Assembly (NCBI RefSeq): GCF_030581075.1
Contig: NZ_JAUQSW010000006.1
Span: 1 to 64,000 of the forward strand
Direction: 5' to 3'
DNA length: 64,000 bases
From: Hymenobacter cheonanensis
GTDB taxonomy: Bacteria; Bacteroidota; Bacteroidia; Cytophagales; Hymenobacteraceae
The first letter of the stretch is position 1. Each line of letters begins with the position of its first letter. The notes below the pieces were generated by a model. That model was given only the letters and a program-made list of their open reading frames with translations. It was not told where the DNA came from and ran no database searches. The translations under genes were made by a program, and so were the position numbers. Positions 1 through 7,774 of this stretch are shown one piece after another.

Positions 1-60
1 CTCGAACCCGCGACCTCCGCCGTGACAGGGCGGCATTCTAACCAACTGAACTACCAAACC
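1..60 (-). tRNA. tRNA-Asp (GTC), cut by window start
   Basis: The minus strand reads the 5' acceptor arm, D arm, anticodon arm and most of the T arm of a tRNA. The anticodon stem CCGCC/GGCGG encloses the loop CTGTCAC with anticodon GTC, which gives tRNA-Asp. The sequence is identical over the visible part to the complete copy at 242-315. The 3' acceptor strand lies outside the window. Confidence 0.93.
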
Positions 61-105
61 GTTTACCAACTCCGAAAACCGTTGCCGTTTTCCGCTTTGG
101 TGCTG

Positions 106-138
106 CAAAGGTAATACTAAAAAAATGGCTTTTGCAAG
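106..138 (-). promoter_or_regulatory. promoter of first tRNA-Asp copy
   Basis: On the minus strand TACCTTTG (106-113) matches the Bacteroidota -7 element TAnnTTTG. The sequence CTTG (135-138) lies exactly 21 nt upstream as a -33 element. The same pair with the same 21-nt spacing precedes the second tRNA copy. Confidence 0.7.
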
Positions 139-196
139 CCAAGCTCAAAAAAAAGCGCCTGGCCGGGAACTAATGGGCTAGCCGGGCTGCCAAAAC

Positions 197-232
197 AAAA
201 AGGCCCTTTCTGCGCGCAGAAAGGGCCTTTTT
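197..232. terminator. hairpin terminator between tRNA-Asp copies
   Basis: A perfect inverted repeat (AAAAAGGCCCTTTCTG and its complement, short CG-rich loop) ends in T/A runs on both strands. It sits 9 nt beyond the 3' end of the complete minus-strand tRNA-Asp, so it probably terminates that tRNA. Confidence 0.85.
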
Positions 233-241
233 AGACGGTTG

Positions 242-315
242 CGGTCTGGACGGGACTCGAACCCGCGACCTCCGCCGTGACAGGGCGGCATTCTAACCAA
301 CTGAACTACCAAACC
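242..315 (-). tRNA. tRNA-Asp (GTC)
   Basis: Complete 74-nt tRNA on the minus strand. The acceptor stem is GGTTTGG paired with CCAGACC (one G-T pair), followed by discriminator G. The anticodon stem CCGCC/GGCGG encloses CTGTCAC, so the anticodon is GTC. The T arm ends with GGTTCGAGTCC. CCA is not encoded. It is followed by the terminator at 197-232 and preceded by its own promoter. Confidence 0.97.
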
Positions 316-360
316 GTTTACCAACTCCGAAATCCGTTGCCGTTTTTCGCTTTGGTGCTG

Positions 361-393
361 CAAAGGTAGAACCCGAAAAAGGCGCGCTACAAG
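361..393 (-). promoter_or_regulatory. promoter of second tRNA-Asp copy
   Basis: Minus-strand TACCTTTG (361-368) is the -7 box and CTTG (390-393), 21 nt upstream, the -33 box. The transcribed leader between box and tRNA (316-360) differs at only two positions from the leader of the first copy, so the promoter, leader and tRNA were duplicated together. Confidence 0.7.
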
Positions 394-493
394 CAAGGGA
401 ACCAAAAAAACGGCTAATTGGCGCGCTGGCACACGTTGTCAGTTGTTTCTCAGGCTGATTAATTTTAGAAAAGTCCGCAGGCGTGCTTTGGTT

Positions 494-501
494 TACCTTT
501 G
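494..501 (+). promoter_or_regulatory. -7 box upstream of accA
   Basis: TACCTTTG matches TAnnTTTG and lies about 105 bp before the accA start codon. No convincing -33 element is visible at the expected spacing. The stretch 394-606 holds no credible gene. Confidence 0.45.
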
Positions 502-606
502 CCGTCCGACTTTTGGTGCCGCCAGAAGTAAACGGCAATCGGCCGGACGCTTTTTGGTGGTGCTCACCCATTTTTTCCTGGAAAACGGGAATCTCAACCC
601 AGATTT

Positions 607-1554
607 ATGCTGCTCGATTTTGAACAACCCATTGCGGCCCTCGAAGACAAGCTGCGCCAGATGCAACAGCTCGCGCAGGACAGCGACGTTGAAGTAACCG
701 AGGCCGTTGCGGCGCTAGAAGCCAAAATCAATACCCTCAAAGAGGAAACCTACGCCAACCTCACGCGCTGGCAGCGCGTGCAGCTCTCGCGCCACCCCGA
801 GCGGCCCTACACCCTGGATTATATCGAGGGCATGACCGAGAAATTTGTGGAGCTGCACGGCGACCGCACCGTGGGCGACGACAAGGCCATGGTGGGCGGC
901 CTGGCCGAACTAGAAGGCCAGCCGGTGCTCTTCATTGGCCAGCAAAAGGGGCGCAATACCAAGCAGCGGCAGTTTCGCAACTTCGGTATGCCCAACCCCG
1001 AAGGCTACCGCAAGGCGCTGCGCCTGATGAAGATGGCTGAAAAATTTAACGTGCCCGTGGTGGCGCTTATCGACACGCCCGGCGCGTTTCCGGGCCTGGA
1101 GGCCGAGGAGCGCGGGCAGGGCGAGGCCATTGCCCACAACCTGCGCGAAATGTTTATGCTGAAGGTGCCCGTGGTGTGCATCATCATCGGCGAGGGGGCT
1201 AGCGGCGGGGCGCTGGGCATTGCCATCGGCGACCGCGTGCTGATGCTCGAAAATACCTGGTACTCAGTGATTGCGCCCGAGTCGTGCAGCAGCATTCTGT
1301 GGCGCTCGTGGGACTATAAAGAGCAGGCCGCCGAGGCCCTCAAGCTCACGGCTACCGACATGCAGGGCGCGGGCCTCATCGACGGCATTATTCGGGAGCC
1401 GCTGGGCGGGGCCCACACCGACCCGGCCCAGATGATAGCCACCCTTAAGGAAACGCTGCTCGCCACGCTGCAAGAGCTGGCCGCCCTCTCGCCCGAGGAC
1501 CGCATTGCCCAGCGCATCGACAAGTTTTCGGCCATGGGCGTGGTGGTGGAATAG
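607..1554 (+). CDS. accA: acetyl-CoA carboxylase carboxyltransferase subunit alpha
   Basis: At 315 aa this is the usual length for bacterial AccA. The N-terminal helical region ([18 protein letters not shown]) is followed by the family landmarks [69 protein letters not shown] and [16 protein letters not shown] text near the C-terminus. With AccD it forms the carboxyltransferase of acetyl-CoA carboxylase, which makes malonyl-CoA for fatty acid synthesis in the cytoplasm. It stands alone here, without accD or accBC nearby. The ATG at 607 leaves the conserved N-terminus intact. The call rests on clear family resemblance. Confidence 0.97.
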   Translation: MLLDFEQPIAALEDKLRQMQQLAQDSDVEVTEAVAALEAKINTLKEETYANLTRWQRVQLSRHPERPYTLDYIEGMTEKFVELHGDRTVGDDKAMVGGLAELEGQPVLFIGQQKGRNTKQRQFRNFGMPNPEGYRKALRLMKMAEKFNVPVVALIDTPGAFPGLEAEERGQGEAIAHNLREMFMLKVPVVCIIIGEGASGGALGIAIGDRVLMLENTWYSVIAPESCSSILWRSWDYKEQAAEALKLTATDMQGAGLIDGIIREPLGGAHTDPAQMIATLKETLLATLQELAALSPEDRIAQRIDKFSAMGVVVE

Positions 1555-1650
1555 AATTAAAAATGAAACTATCAATTAAAAGCTGGTGGCTGGCCTGCCA
1601 GGCACGCCGCCGCCGTTTTTAATTTTTCACTTTTAATTTTTACTTGATTT
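1555..1650. repeat. A+T-rich flanks around a GC core (dispersed intergenic element)
   Basis: Two A+T-rich stretches (AATTAAAAATGAAACTATC on the left; TTTTTAATTTTTCACTTTTA on the right) flank a GC-rich core with the small palindrome TGGCCTGCCA. The right part is roughly the complement of the left. Similar tracts are at 27517-27636, 42575-42722 and 50067-50149, all just after gene ends. The link between the copies is inference. Confidence 0.4.
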
Positions 1651-1651
1651 C

Positions 1652-2500
1652 ATGACCGTTCATCCGATAGATACCGGCCTGTTTAAGCTCGACGGCGGTG
1701 CCATGTTCGGTGTGGTGCCCAAGGCCATGTGGCAAAAGCTGGTGCCGCCCGACGCCAATAACATGTGCACCTGGGCCATGCGCTGCCTGCTCATTGAGGA
1801 CGGCAACCGGCTGGTGCTCGTAGACAATGGCATTGGCGAGAAGCAGGGCGAGAAATTCCGGGGGCACTTCTACCTGCACGGCGACGACACGCTCGAAAAA
1901 TCCTTGCAGAAGCTGGGCTTTACGAGTTCCGATGTTACGGACGTGCTGCTCACGCACCTGCACTTCGACCACTGCGGCGGCTCGGTGGTGCGCCGGCCCG
2001 ATGGCGCGCTGCAAACGGCCTTCGCCAACGCTACCTATTGGAGCAACGAGGCGCACTGGGCCTGGGCCACTAAGCCCAACGCCCGCGAAAAGGCCAGCTT
2101 TCTGGCCGAAAACATCCTGCCCATTCAGGAGAGCGGGCAGCTCCGGTTTATCGACCCTAGCCAGGGCGTGCCCGATGCGCTGCCGCAGTTCAGCGAGATT
2201 ATTTATGCCGACGGCCACACCGAAAAAATGATGGTGCCGGTGCTGCGCTACAAGGGCCGCACCCTGGCCTACATGGCTGATTTGCTGCCTAGTACGGCCC
2301 ACATCCCGTTGCCCTACGTGATGAGCTACGACGTGCGCCCGCTGCTTACGCTAGGGGAGAAGGAGGCCGTGCTGCGCCGCGCCGCCGAAGAAAACTGGGT
2401 GCTGCTGCTCGAACACGATGCCGCGCACGAGGCCTGCACCGTGCAGCTCACCGAAAAGGGTGTGCGCCTGAGCGAAACGCTGCGTATCAGCGACTTATAG
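1652..2500 (+). CDS. MBL-fold metallo-hydrolase
   Basis: A 282-aa protein with the metallo-beta-lactamase signature HLHFDHCGG (HxHxDH) near residue 100, an EEDGNRLVLVDNGIG-like strand before it, and a later histidine in DGHTEKMM and an Asp in MADLLPS that fit metal ligands. The layout resembles the lactonase/quorum-quenching and sulfatase-like branch of the superfamily, and the substrate cannot be told from sequence. No signal peptide is visible, so it is probably cytoplasmic. It ends 14 bp before the patatin gene, suggesting co-transcription. Function beyond metal-dependent hydrolysis is unknown. Confidence 0.85.
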   Translation: MTVHPIDTGLFKLDGGAMFGVVPKAMWQKLVPPDANNMCTWAMRCLLIEDGNRLVLVDNGIGEKQGEKFRGHFYLHGDDTLEKSLQKLGFTSSDVTDVLLTHLHFDHCGGSVVRRPDGALQTAFANATYWSNEAHWAWATKPNAREKASFLAENILPIQESGQLRFIDPSQGVPDALPQFSEIIYADGHTEKMMVPVLRYKGRTLAYMADLLPSTAHIPLPYVMSYDVRPLLTLGEKEAVLRRAAEENWVLLLEHDAAHEACTVQLTEKGVRLSETLRISDL

Positions 2501-2514
2501 GAAGTGAACGCCCC

Positions 2515-3318
2515 GTGCTGATGCCGCCCGCCGCCGTTGCTGCTGCTCCCGTTGCCTTGTCGCTCGCCCTGTCGGGCGGGGGGGCGCGGGGCATTGCGCA
2601 TTTGGGCGTGCTGGCCGCGCTCGACGAGCTGGGGCTGCCGGTGGGGGCGCTGGCGGGGGCTAGCTCGGGGGCCATCGCCAGCACGTTTTACGCGGCGGGC
2701 TTTGCCCCGCGCGAAGTGCTGCGGCTGCTGCAAACCACGAGTATTCCGCGCCTCACGCGGCCCGTGTTTGGGCGGCAGGGGCTGTTGGGGCTCGATGCGG
2801 TGGGGCAGCTGCTGGAGCGCCACCTGGGCGTGGGCCTGCGCTTCGAAGACCTGCGGCTGCCCCTTACCCTGGTGGCTACCGACCTCGAAGCCGCCGAATC
2901 GGTGTATTTCAGCCAGGGGCCGCTGCTGCTGCCGCTGCTGGGCTCGGCGGCGGTGCCCATCGTGTACCGGCCCATCGAGTACCAGGGGCGGCAGCTCGTA
3001 GATGGCGGCCTGCTCAACAACCTGCCCGTCGAGCCGCTGCTGCCGCTGGGGATGCCCATCGTGGGCGTGCACTGCAACCCCATCAACCGCGAGGGCCGGC
3101 TGCCCAACCTGCGCCGGGTGGTCGAGCGCACCCTGCAAATCGCGCTCAGTGCCAACGTGGCCACCCGCAAAACCCAGTGTGCCTTGCTGCTGGAGCCGCC
3201 CGCGCTGCGCCAGTACCGCCCGCTCGACTTCCGCAAGGCCGACGAACTATTTGAGGTGGGCTACCGCTACACGCTAGGGCAGGAAGCGGCGTTGCGGGCC
3301 TTGTTGGCAGCGAACTAA
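2515..3318 (+). CDS. patatin-like phospholipase
   Basis: 267 aa. The family motifs are in order: the oxyanion hole SGGGARG at residues 20-26, the nucleophile elbow GASSG with Ser50, and the catalytic DGG near residue 163 (LVDGGLLNNLP). This is the catalytic Ser-Asp dyad of patatin-like acyl hydrolases, which cleave phospholipid or neutral-lipid acyl esters. There is no signal peptide or C-terminal barrel, unlike the long surface patatins, so it is likely cytosolic. A GTG start at 2515 is listed; an ATG two codons later at 2521 is equally plausible. It follows the MBL gene by 14 bp. Confidence 0.92.
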   Translation: MLMPPAAVAAAPVALSLALSGGGARGIAHLGVLAALDELGLPVGALAGASSGAIASTFYAAGFAPREVLRLLQTTSIPRLTRPVFGRQGLLGLDAVGQLLERHLGVGLRFEDLRLPLTLVATDLEAAESVYFSQGPLLLPLLGSAAVPIVYRPIEYQGRQLVDGGLLNNLPVEPLLPLGMPIVGVHCNPINREGRLPNLRRVVERTLQIALSANVATRKTQCALLLEPPALRQYRPLDFRKADELFEVGYRYTLGQEAALRALLAAN

Positions 3319-3370
3319 CCACCGTTGCGGCGGCTGTTTGATTTGTGCACAAAGCTGTTTGATTCCTGTT

Positions 3371-3400
3371 TTTGGCCGGCTAGGGGCTGGAGGACCTTTG
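3371..3400 (+). promoter_or_regulatory. promoter of SDR gene (TTTG-N18-GACCTTTG)
   Basis: TTTG (3371-3374) and GACCTTTG (3393-3400) resemble a -33/-7 pair with the first base of the -7 box changed. The word AGGACCTTTGT is found again upstream of the second SDR gene (minus strand, around 30469-30479), so it may instead, or also, be a regulator site. Confidence 0.45.
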
Positions 3401-3401
3401 T

Positions 3402-3433
3402 TGCGCCGCAAGCCACCGCTGGCTTGCGGCGCA
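3402..3433. promoter_or_regulatory. perfect hairpin in the 5' leader of the SDR gene
   Basis: Inverted repeat with 13-bp arms (TGCGCCGCAAGCC and its complement) and a 6-nt loop, immediately after the putative -7 box and about 45 bp before the SDR start. It lacks a T-run, so a simple terminator is unlikely. It could be a dyad operator or an mRNA-stabilising 5' hairpin. Confidence 0.45.
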
Positions 3434-3477
3434 AACCCTTCACCTTATCGGGCTTTTCAGCCCCCGAAAGCAACATC

Positions 3478-4350
3478 ATGGCAGACAAAAAAGTATGGTT
3501 TATTACCGGCGCCGGCCGGGGGCTGGGCCTCTATATTGTGCGGGCGGCCCTGGCCGCCGGCCACGCGGTGGTGGCCACCGGCCGCAACAAGGAGAAAGTA
3601 GCCCGGGCCATTGGCCCCGCCGCCGACCTGCTGGTACTTACCCTCGATATAACGCAGCCCGCCGAGGCCGAAGCCGCCGTGCGCGAAGCGCTGGGCCGGT
3701 TTGGCCGCATTGATGTGCTGGTAAATAACGCCGCCAATTTCTACGCCGGCTTCTTCGAGGAGCTGAGCCCGGCGCAGATAGATAAGCAATTGGCCACTAG
3801 CCTCATCGGGCCCATGAACGTGACCCGGGCGGTGCTGCCGGTGCTGCGCCGGCAGCGGGCCGGGCAGGTTATCACTATTTCTTCGACGGCGGGCCTGGTG
3901 GGGTTTGAGTTTGGGGCGGCCTACGCGGCCTCGAAGTTTGGCCTGGAAGGCTGGATGCGCTCGCTACGGGTCGAAGTGGCCCCGTTTGGCATTGAGGCCA
4001 TCACGGTCAATCCGGGCTTCTTTCGCACCGAGCTGCTCACTGAGGAGTCTACGAATTTCGCCGCGCACCCGCTTGCCGACTACGATGGGCGCCGCGAAGC
4101 CCAGGAGCAATTCTGGAAGGGCTACAATGGCCAGCAGGCCGGCGACCCGGCCAGGCTCGCCCGGGCCCTGCTCACCATCTCCGGCCAGGAAAAGCCGCCC
4201 CGCCGCTTTCTGGCCGGGGCCGATGCCATCAGCACCGCCGAGCAGGTGCTAGCCGAGCTTAAGCAGGATATTGACGCGCATCGGGAGCTGTCTGGCTCGC
4301 TCGCCTATGATGAGCCGGCTACTGGCCCGGGCAGCCAGGCGCCCGACTAG
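3478..4350 (+). CDS. SDR family oxidoreductase (module 1)
   Basis: 290 aa from the ATG at 3478, chosen because the Rossmann motif TGAGRGLG (residues 10-17) then lies at the usual distance from the N-terminus; upstream in-frame codons lie within the leader hairpin and promoter. Other classical SDR features are NNAANF (NNAG equivalent), ISSTAGL with the catalytic Ser, and YAASKFGLEG with the Tyr-Lys pair near residue 148. It is an NAD(P)-dependent dehydrogenase/reductase of unknown substrate, cytoplasmic. It is followed by an AraC regulator gene (module 1), and a paralogous AraC/SDR pair lies at 29688-31467. Confidence 0.92.
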   Translation: MADKKVWFITGAGRGLGLYIVRAALAAGHAVVATGRNKEKVARAIGPAADLLVLTLDITQPAEAEAAVREALGRFGRIDVLVNNAANFYAGFFEELSPAQIDKQLATSLIGPMNVTRAVLPVLRRQRAGQVITISSTAGLVGFEFGAAYAASKFGLEGWMRSLRVEVAPFGIEAITVNPGFFRTELLTEESTNFAAHPLADYDGRREAQEQFWKGYNGQQAGDPARLARALLTISGQEKPPRRFLAGADAISTAEQVLAELKQDIDAHRELSGSLAYDEPATGPGSQAPD

Positions 4351-4369
4351 CGGAGCGCGCATGTGGCCC

Positions 4370-4417
4370 GCGGCCGCTAGCTTCAACCAACGGTTGCTGC
4401 CCGGGGCTAGCGGCCGC
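4370..4417. promoter_or_regulatory. nested inverted repeat between SDR and AraC genes
   Basis: Outer perfect 12-bp arms GCGGCCGCTAGC (4370-4381) and GCTAGCGGCCGC (4406-4417) enclose a second small dyad CAACC-AAC-GGTTG (4384-4396). There is no T-run. It lies 20 bp before the AraC start codon and could be an operator or a transcript-processing hairpin. Confidence 0.4.
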
Positions 4418-4437
4418 CCCCAACATCACTGCCTGCC

Positions 4438-5334
4438 ATGACTAAAACCAGTGCGGCCCCGCCGCCCGCCGATATTGTGCCGCTCGCCTCCCCGGCCGGC
4501 GGAGAAATAACCGTGCTAACCATGCAGGAGGCCGCCTGCGGCCTGGGGCAGTACGACCGGCGCGACGTGTTTAAGTGCGTGCTGGTGGTGCGCGGGGCCA
4601 ACGAGCTGCACTACGCCACCCGCAGCTACGCCATCGACCGGCCCGCGCTGGTGTTCACCAACCGGCTGGTGCCGTTTGCGTGGGAGTCCATTGAGGGCGC
4701 GGGCGCGCAGGAGGGGTTTATTTGCGCGTTTACGGAGCCCTTTTTGCAGTCGGCCATGCGCGGCGTCAGCCTCAAGGAATCCGTGCTGTACCGGGTAGAT
4801 GGCAATCCGGTATACTACCTCAGCGACGAGCAGCTGCGCTATTTGGGCGAGCTGTGTGGCCGCATGCGCCGGGATTTTGCCAGCGACTACGCGCACAAGG
4901 ACGACCTGCTGCGCAACCAGCTTTCTCTGCTGGTGCACGAGGCGGCCCGCCTGCAGCCGGCCCGCCCGTACCCGGCCGTGGCCACCAACGCGGCCGAGCG
5001 CGTTACCAATCTGTTTATGAGCCTGCTGGAGATTCAGTTTCCGGTGACTAGGCCCTACCACGAGCCGCTGCTGAAAAACGCCCAGGACTTTGCCGACCGC
5101 TTGGCTATCCACGTCAACAGCCTGAACCGCGCGGTGAAGGAAGTGACCGGCCGGCCCACCACGGCCCAAATTGCCGAGCGCCTCACCAGCGAGGCCAAGC
5201 TGCTGCTGCACCACACCGATTGGAGCGTGGGCGACATTGCCGACCGCCTTGGGTTTGAGTACGCTACGTACTTCCACCGCTTTTTCAAGCAGCACACCGG
5301 CACCACGCCGCTGGCCTTTCGGCAGGCAACCTAA
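4438..5334 (+). CDS. AraC family transcriptional regulator (module 1)
   Basis: 298 aa. The C-terminal 100 residues form the two helix-turn-helix DNA-binding domain; clear landmarks are SLNRAVKEVTGRPTTAQIAERL and the second-helix text WSVGDIADRLGFEYATYFHR, then FFKQHTGTTPLAFR. The N-terminal part (about 1-180) is the variable ligand-sensing half, with ATRSYAIDRPALVFTN in it. It is probably an activator of the upstream SDR gene, inferred from pairing. It is paralogous to the regulator at 30529-31467, with which it shares the RPALVF-N-L-P--WE pattern and most of the DNA-binding half. Confidence 0.93.
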   Translation: MTKTSAAPPPADIVPLASPAGGEITVLTMQEAACGLGQYDRRDVFKCVLVVRGANELHYATRSYAIDRPALVFTNRLVPFAWESIEGAGAQEGFICAFTEPFLQSAMRGVSLKESVLYRVDGNPVYYLSDEQLRYLGELCGRMRRDFASDYAHKDDLLRNQLSLLVHEAARLQPARPYPAVATNAAERVTNLFMSLLEIQFPVTRPYHEPLLKNAQDFADRLAIHVNSLNRAVKEVTGRPTTAQIAERLTSEAKLLLHHTDWSVGDIADRLGFEYATYFHRFFKQHTGTTPLAFRQAT

Positions 5335-5502
5335 ACCCCCGGTTGTATTCAGCTCGCGCTGCCAGCATAAGCTGCCGGGTTGCTGCTGCCGTTAGAAAGC
5401 CACGGCTTCAGGGCGGCTGTAAGCTCCGCGGCGGCGCAAAAATGGTGGCTGGGGCCGCCGTTGCCGGGCGCGGCGGGCTAGGCGCGGGCTCAGCTTTTTG
5501 GC

Positions 5503-5510
5503 TAGCTTTG
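5503..5510 (+). promoter_or_regulatory. -7 box upstream of acyltransferase
   Basis: TAGCTTTG matches TAnnTTTG, 26 bp before the ATG at 5537. It lies inside the 5' part of the longest open frame and so argues for the downstream start. The remainder of 5335-5502 shows no gene or strong structure. Confidence 0.5.
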
Positions 5511-5536
5511 CGGTTCTTTCCGCCCTTTTTCGTTCT

Positions 5537-6109
5537 ATGGCTGCGCGCAAAACCTCTACGTTCTGGTACTACATCGCTAAGGCAATTTTCGGCGTGGCCG
5601 GCTGGAAGCAAACCGGCCAGATTCCGCCCGAAATCAAGAAGTGCATGATGATTGCGGCTCCGCACACCAGCAACTGGGACCTCATCATGGCCCGCGCCGC
5701 CTTCTATATCATGGACGTGGACGTGCGCTTCACCGTAAAAAGCGAGTGGACCGAAAACCCGCTGCTAGGGTGGCTCGTGAAGGCCATCGGCGCCCTGCCC
5801 GTGAACCGCAGCCGCAACAACAGCCTCGTCGATGGCATGGTGCAGCTTTTCAAGCAGTACAAAGAGCTGGTTATCCTCATTACGCCCGAAGGCACCCGCG
5901 CCTACCAGCCCAAGTGGCGCAAAGGCTTCTACTACGCCGCTCTGGAGGCGGGCGTACCCATCGTGCTAGGGTTCCTCGACTACTCGAAGCGCGAGGCGGG
6001 CGTGGGCCCGGTTTTCTGGCCCACCGGCGATTACGAGAAGGATTTGGAGGAAATCAAAGCCTTCTACCGCACCAAGAAAGGCCGCTTCCCAGCGCAGGGC
6101 GTGCGCTAG
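5537..6109 (+). CDS. 1-acyl-sn-glycerol-3-phosphate acyltransferase-like protein
   Basis: 190 aa from the ATG at 5537; the longer frame from 5498 would start upstream of the -7 box at 5503-5510. It has the PlsC acyltransferase order: APHTSNWD (the HX4D motif in variant form, H and D conserved), a middle block with GALPVNRSRNN, then ITPEGTRAYQPKWRKGFYYAA (EGTR) and a final IVLGFLDYSKRE block. It acylates a lysophospholipid or related acceptor at the inner membrane. Its short size and HTSNWD wording fit the small acyltransferase family seen in Bacteroidota. The acceptor is not known. Confidence 0.88.
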   Translation: MAARKTSTFWYYIAKAIFGVAGWKQTGQIPPEIKKCMMIAAPHTSNWDLIMARAAFYIMDVDVRFTVKSEWTENPLLGWLVKAIGALPVNRSRNNSLVDGMVQLFKQYKELVILITPEGTRAYQPKWRKGFYYAALEAGVPIVLGFLDYSKREAGVGPVFWPTGDYEKDLEEIKAFYRTKKGRFPAQGVR

Positions 6110-6134
6110 GGCCGGCCTGGTACTCCCATAAAAC

Positions 6135-6233
6135 GTCCGTCATGCTGAGCTTGCCGAAGCATCTTGCCTGCATCGTTAGGTTACTAATCCAACGGCGCGG
6201 GCAAGATGCTTCGGCAAGCTCAGCATGACGGAC
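6135..6233. repeat. REP-like palindromic element, copy 1
   Basis: Perfect 34-bp arms (6135-6168 and 6200-6233) around a 31-nt loop. The outer ends are GTCATGCTGAGC and its complement, with GAAGCATCT inside. The element sits between two convergent genes. Related copies are at 9161-9253, 41082-41172, 58538-58627 and 63401-63499, with a degraded one near 60786. Confidence 0.9.
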
Positions 6234-6252
6234 TAATTTCTTAGGTAAGAAA

Positions 6253-6921
6253 TTAGTCCTGCGTGAGGGCGTAGGCCACCAAGTTGGCGCCCATGCGCAG
6301 GGCCGCATCGTGCACGGCGGGGGTGTCTTCGGGGTAGGTGCCCACGTCTTCCCAGCCGTTGCCGAGGTCGCACTCGTAGGTATAGAAGCACACCAGCCGG
6401 CCTTTATACACGAGGCCGAAGCCCTGCGGGCGCTTGCCATCGTGCTCGTGCACCTTGGGCAAGCCTCTGGGGAACTGATACTTCTGGTGGTAGATGGGGT
6501 GGGAGAAGGGCAGCTCCACAAATTCCAGCTCGGGGAAGACCTTCTTCATCTCGGGGCGGATAAACTTGTCGAGCCCGTAGTTGTCGTCGATGTGCAGGAA
6601 GCCGCCGCCCACCAGGTACTTACGCAGGTTCTGGGCCTCGGCCTGAGTGAAGCTCACGTTGCCGTGGCCGGTCATGTGCAGGAAGGGGTAGCTGGGCAGC
6701 TCGGGCGCGTCAAGCTCCACGGTGGCCTCGTCGGGGGCGATGTTGGTGTGCAGCGCCTGGTTGCAGAAGCCGATGAGGTTGGGCAGGCTCGTTTTGTTGG
6801 CGTACCAGTCGCCCCCGCCGCCGTAGTGCAGCTTGGCGATTTGGTAGCTGGGCGCGGCGGGCGGCACGGCGGCCGTGGTAGTGAGCAGGAGGCTAGCGGC
6901 AATTGATAATATTTTTAGCAT
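6253..6921 (-). CDS. DUF4159 domain-containing secreted protein
   Basis: 222 aa with an N-terminal signal peptide (LKILSIAASLLLTTTAAVPPA). The body fits DUF4159: YQIAKLHYGGGGDWYANKTSLPN, then FLHMTGHGNVSF, a block LVGGGFLHIDDNYG, and a late YTYECDLGNGWED. The fold is thought to be related to class I glutamine amidotransferase-like domains, and proteins of the family commonly sit near MoxR/DUF58 loci, which is not the case here. Periplasmic location is expected. The enzymatic role is unknown. Confidence 0.85.
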   Translation of the reverse strand: MLKILSIAASLLLTTTAAVPPAAPSYQIAKLHYGGGGDWYANKTSLPNLIGFCNQALHTNIAPDEATVELDAPELPSYPFLHMTGHGNVSFTQAEAQNLRKYLVGGGFLHIDDNYGLDKFIRPEMKKVFPELEFVELPFSHPIYHQKYQFPRGLPKVHEHDGKRPQGFGLVYKGRLVCFYTYECDLGNGWEDVGTYPEDTPAVHDAALRMGANLVAYALTQD

Positions 6922-6961
6922 GACGATGTGCTGAATCTCATATTTTCCTGCTATTGCTAAT

Positions 6962-6969
6962 TAAGTTTG
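6962..6969 (+). promoter_or_regulatory. -7 box for the hypothetical-rtcB operon
   Basis: TAAGTTTG matches TAnnTTTG in an A+T-rich intergenic stretch (6922-7075), about 107 bp before the start codon of the first gene. No good -33 element is visible. Confidence 0.45.
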
Positions 6970-7075
6970 CAAAAAAGCTTGGGCAGAAACCAAAGCTACC
7001 AGCTAAAGCAAAGACACCTTGCCGAAAATGGTGGTTCAGCCATGCCAGACTTCTTGCTAAGCCTACTTGTGTCTA

Positions 7076-7774
7076 ATGAGTAAGAAACTCAAACAGCTGC
7101 TGGCTGCCTACGAGGCGGAGCGCGCTAGCCTCACTGCTGAAATGGAAGAGTGCGTAGCCGAGATGGATTACGGAAAAGCACATTTATTTTTCAAAGCTAT
7201 AGCCGGGGTCAACCAGCAAATGCAAACGCTATACAACCTTCAGCATAGCGGATACGACGAAAAAGAGTATCTGGGACAATCGATTAAATTCCTGGAAGAA
7301 CAAATAAACAGCGCGGAAGAATACATGCGGCGCTACCTCGCGGAGTGCTTAGCTGAAGAAAAAGAAAACCTAGCCGAGTTGAATCGGGCTTCTACGCTCA
7401 AACAACCAGCTAGCCACACTGTGCGCGATGTTTTGAACAAGATGCTGGCCGGAGAAATCACAAGTTTTGTATTAGTATTTCAGGATTCACAGCGCCTTAG
7501 CTGCTACATCCGGCTGGTTCGGAAAACACTTATGCTGACAATTCCGGAGGTTCACCGCCATAAGCAGGCGTACACGCTAGAGAAGCGACAAATCAAAGCC
7601 CTTACTCGGCTGGGATTTAAACTGTGTGACAATGATGATAAGCTGATGCTATTTGCGCCGTATTCGACTTTAGCAGACGTTCAGGCAATCCAGCGTATGC
7701 TAGCTCGCATCACCTTTGAAGTTTTTTACTTTAAAGAACTAGCGGGGGAAACGTTTATTAAATATTACTCATGA
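7076..7774 (+). CDS. uncharacterised protein coupled to RtcB
   Basis: 232 aa from the ATG at 7076 (a TTG three codons earlier is less likely). I do not recognise the family. The N-terminal 110 residues are strongly helical and charged, with likely coiled coils (KLKQLLAAYEAERASLTAEM; then the block around YLAECLAEEKENLAEL). The C-terminal half looks like a mixed alpha/beta domain (FVLVFQDSQRLSCYIRLVRK to FKELAGETFIKYYS). No signal peptide or membrane segment. Its stop codon overlaps the rtcB start (ATGA), so the two are almost surely translated together. The gene is noticeably lower in GC than its neighbours, suggesting a different origin. A role with RtcB in RNA repair is inference only. Confidence 0.8.
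   Translation: MSKKLKQLLAAYEAERASLTAEMEECVAEMDYGKAHLFFKAIAGVNQQMQTLYNLQHSGYDEKEYLGQSIKFLEEQINSAEEYMRRYLAECLAEEKENLAELNRASTLKQPASHTVRDVLNKMLAGEITSFVLVFQDSQRLSCYIRLVRKTLMLTIPEVHRHKQAYTLEKRQIKALTRLGFKLCDNDDKLMLFAPYSTLADVQAIQRMLARITFEVFYFKELAGETFIKYYS

Noticed and set aside
443..697. 84-codon plus-strand frame before accA
   Set aside because: Overlaps the accA promoter and 5' end in another frame; no conserved content.
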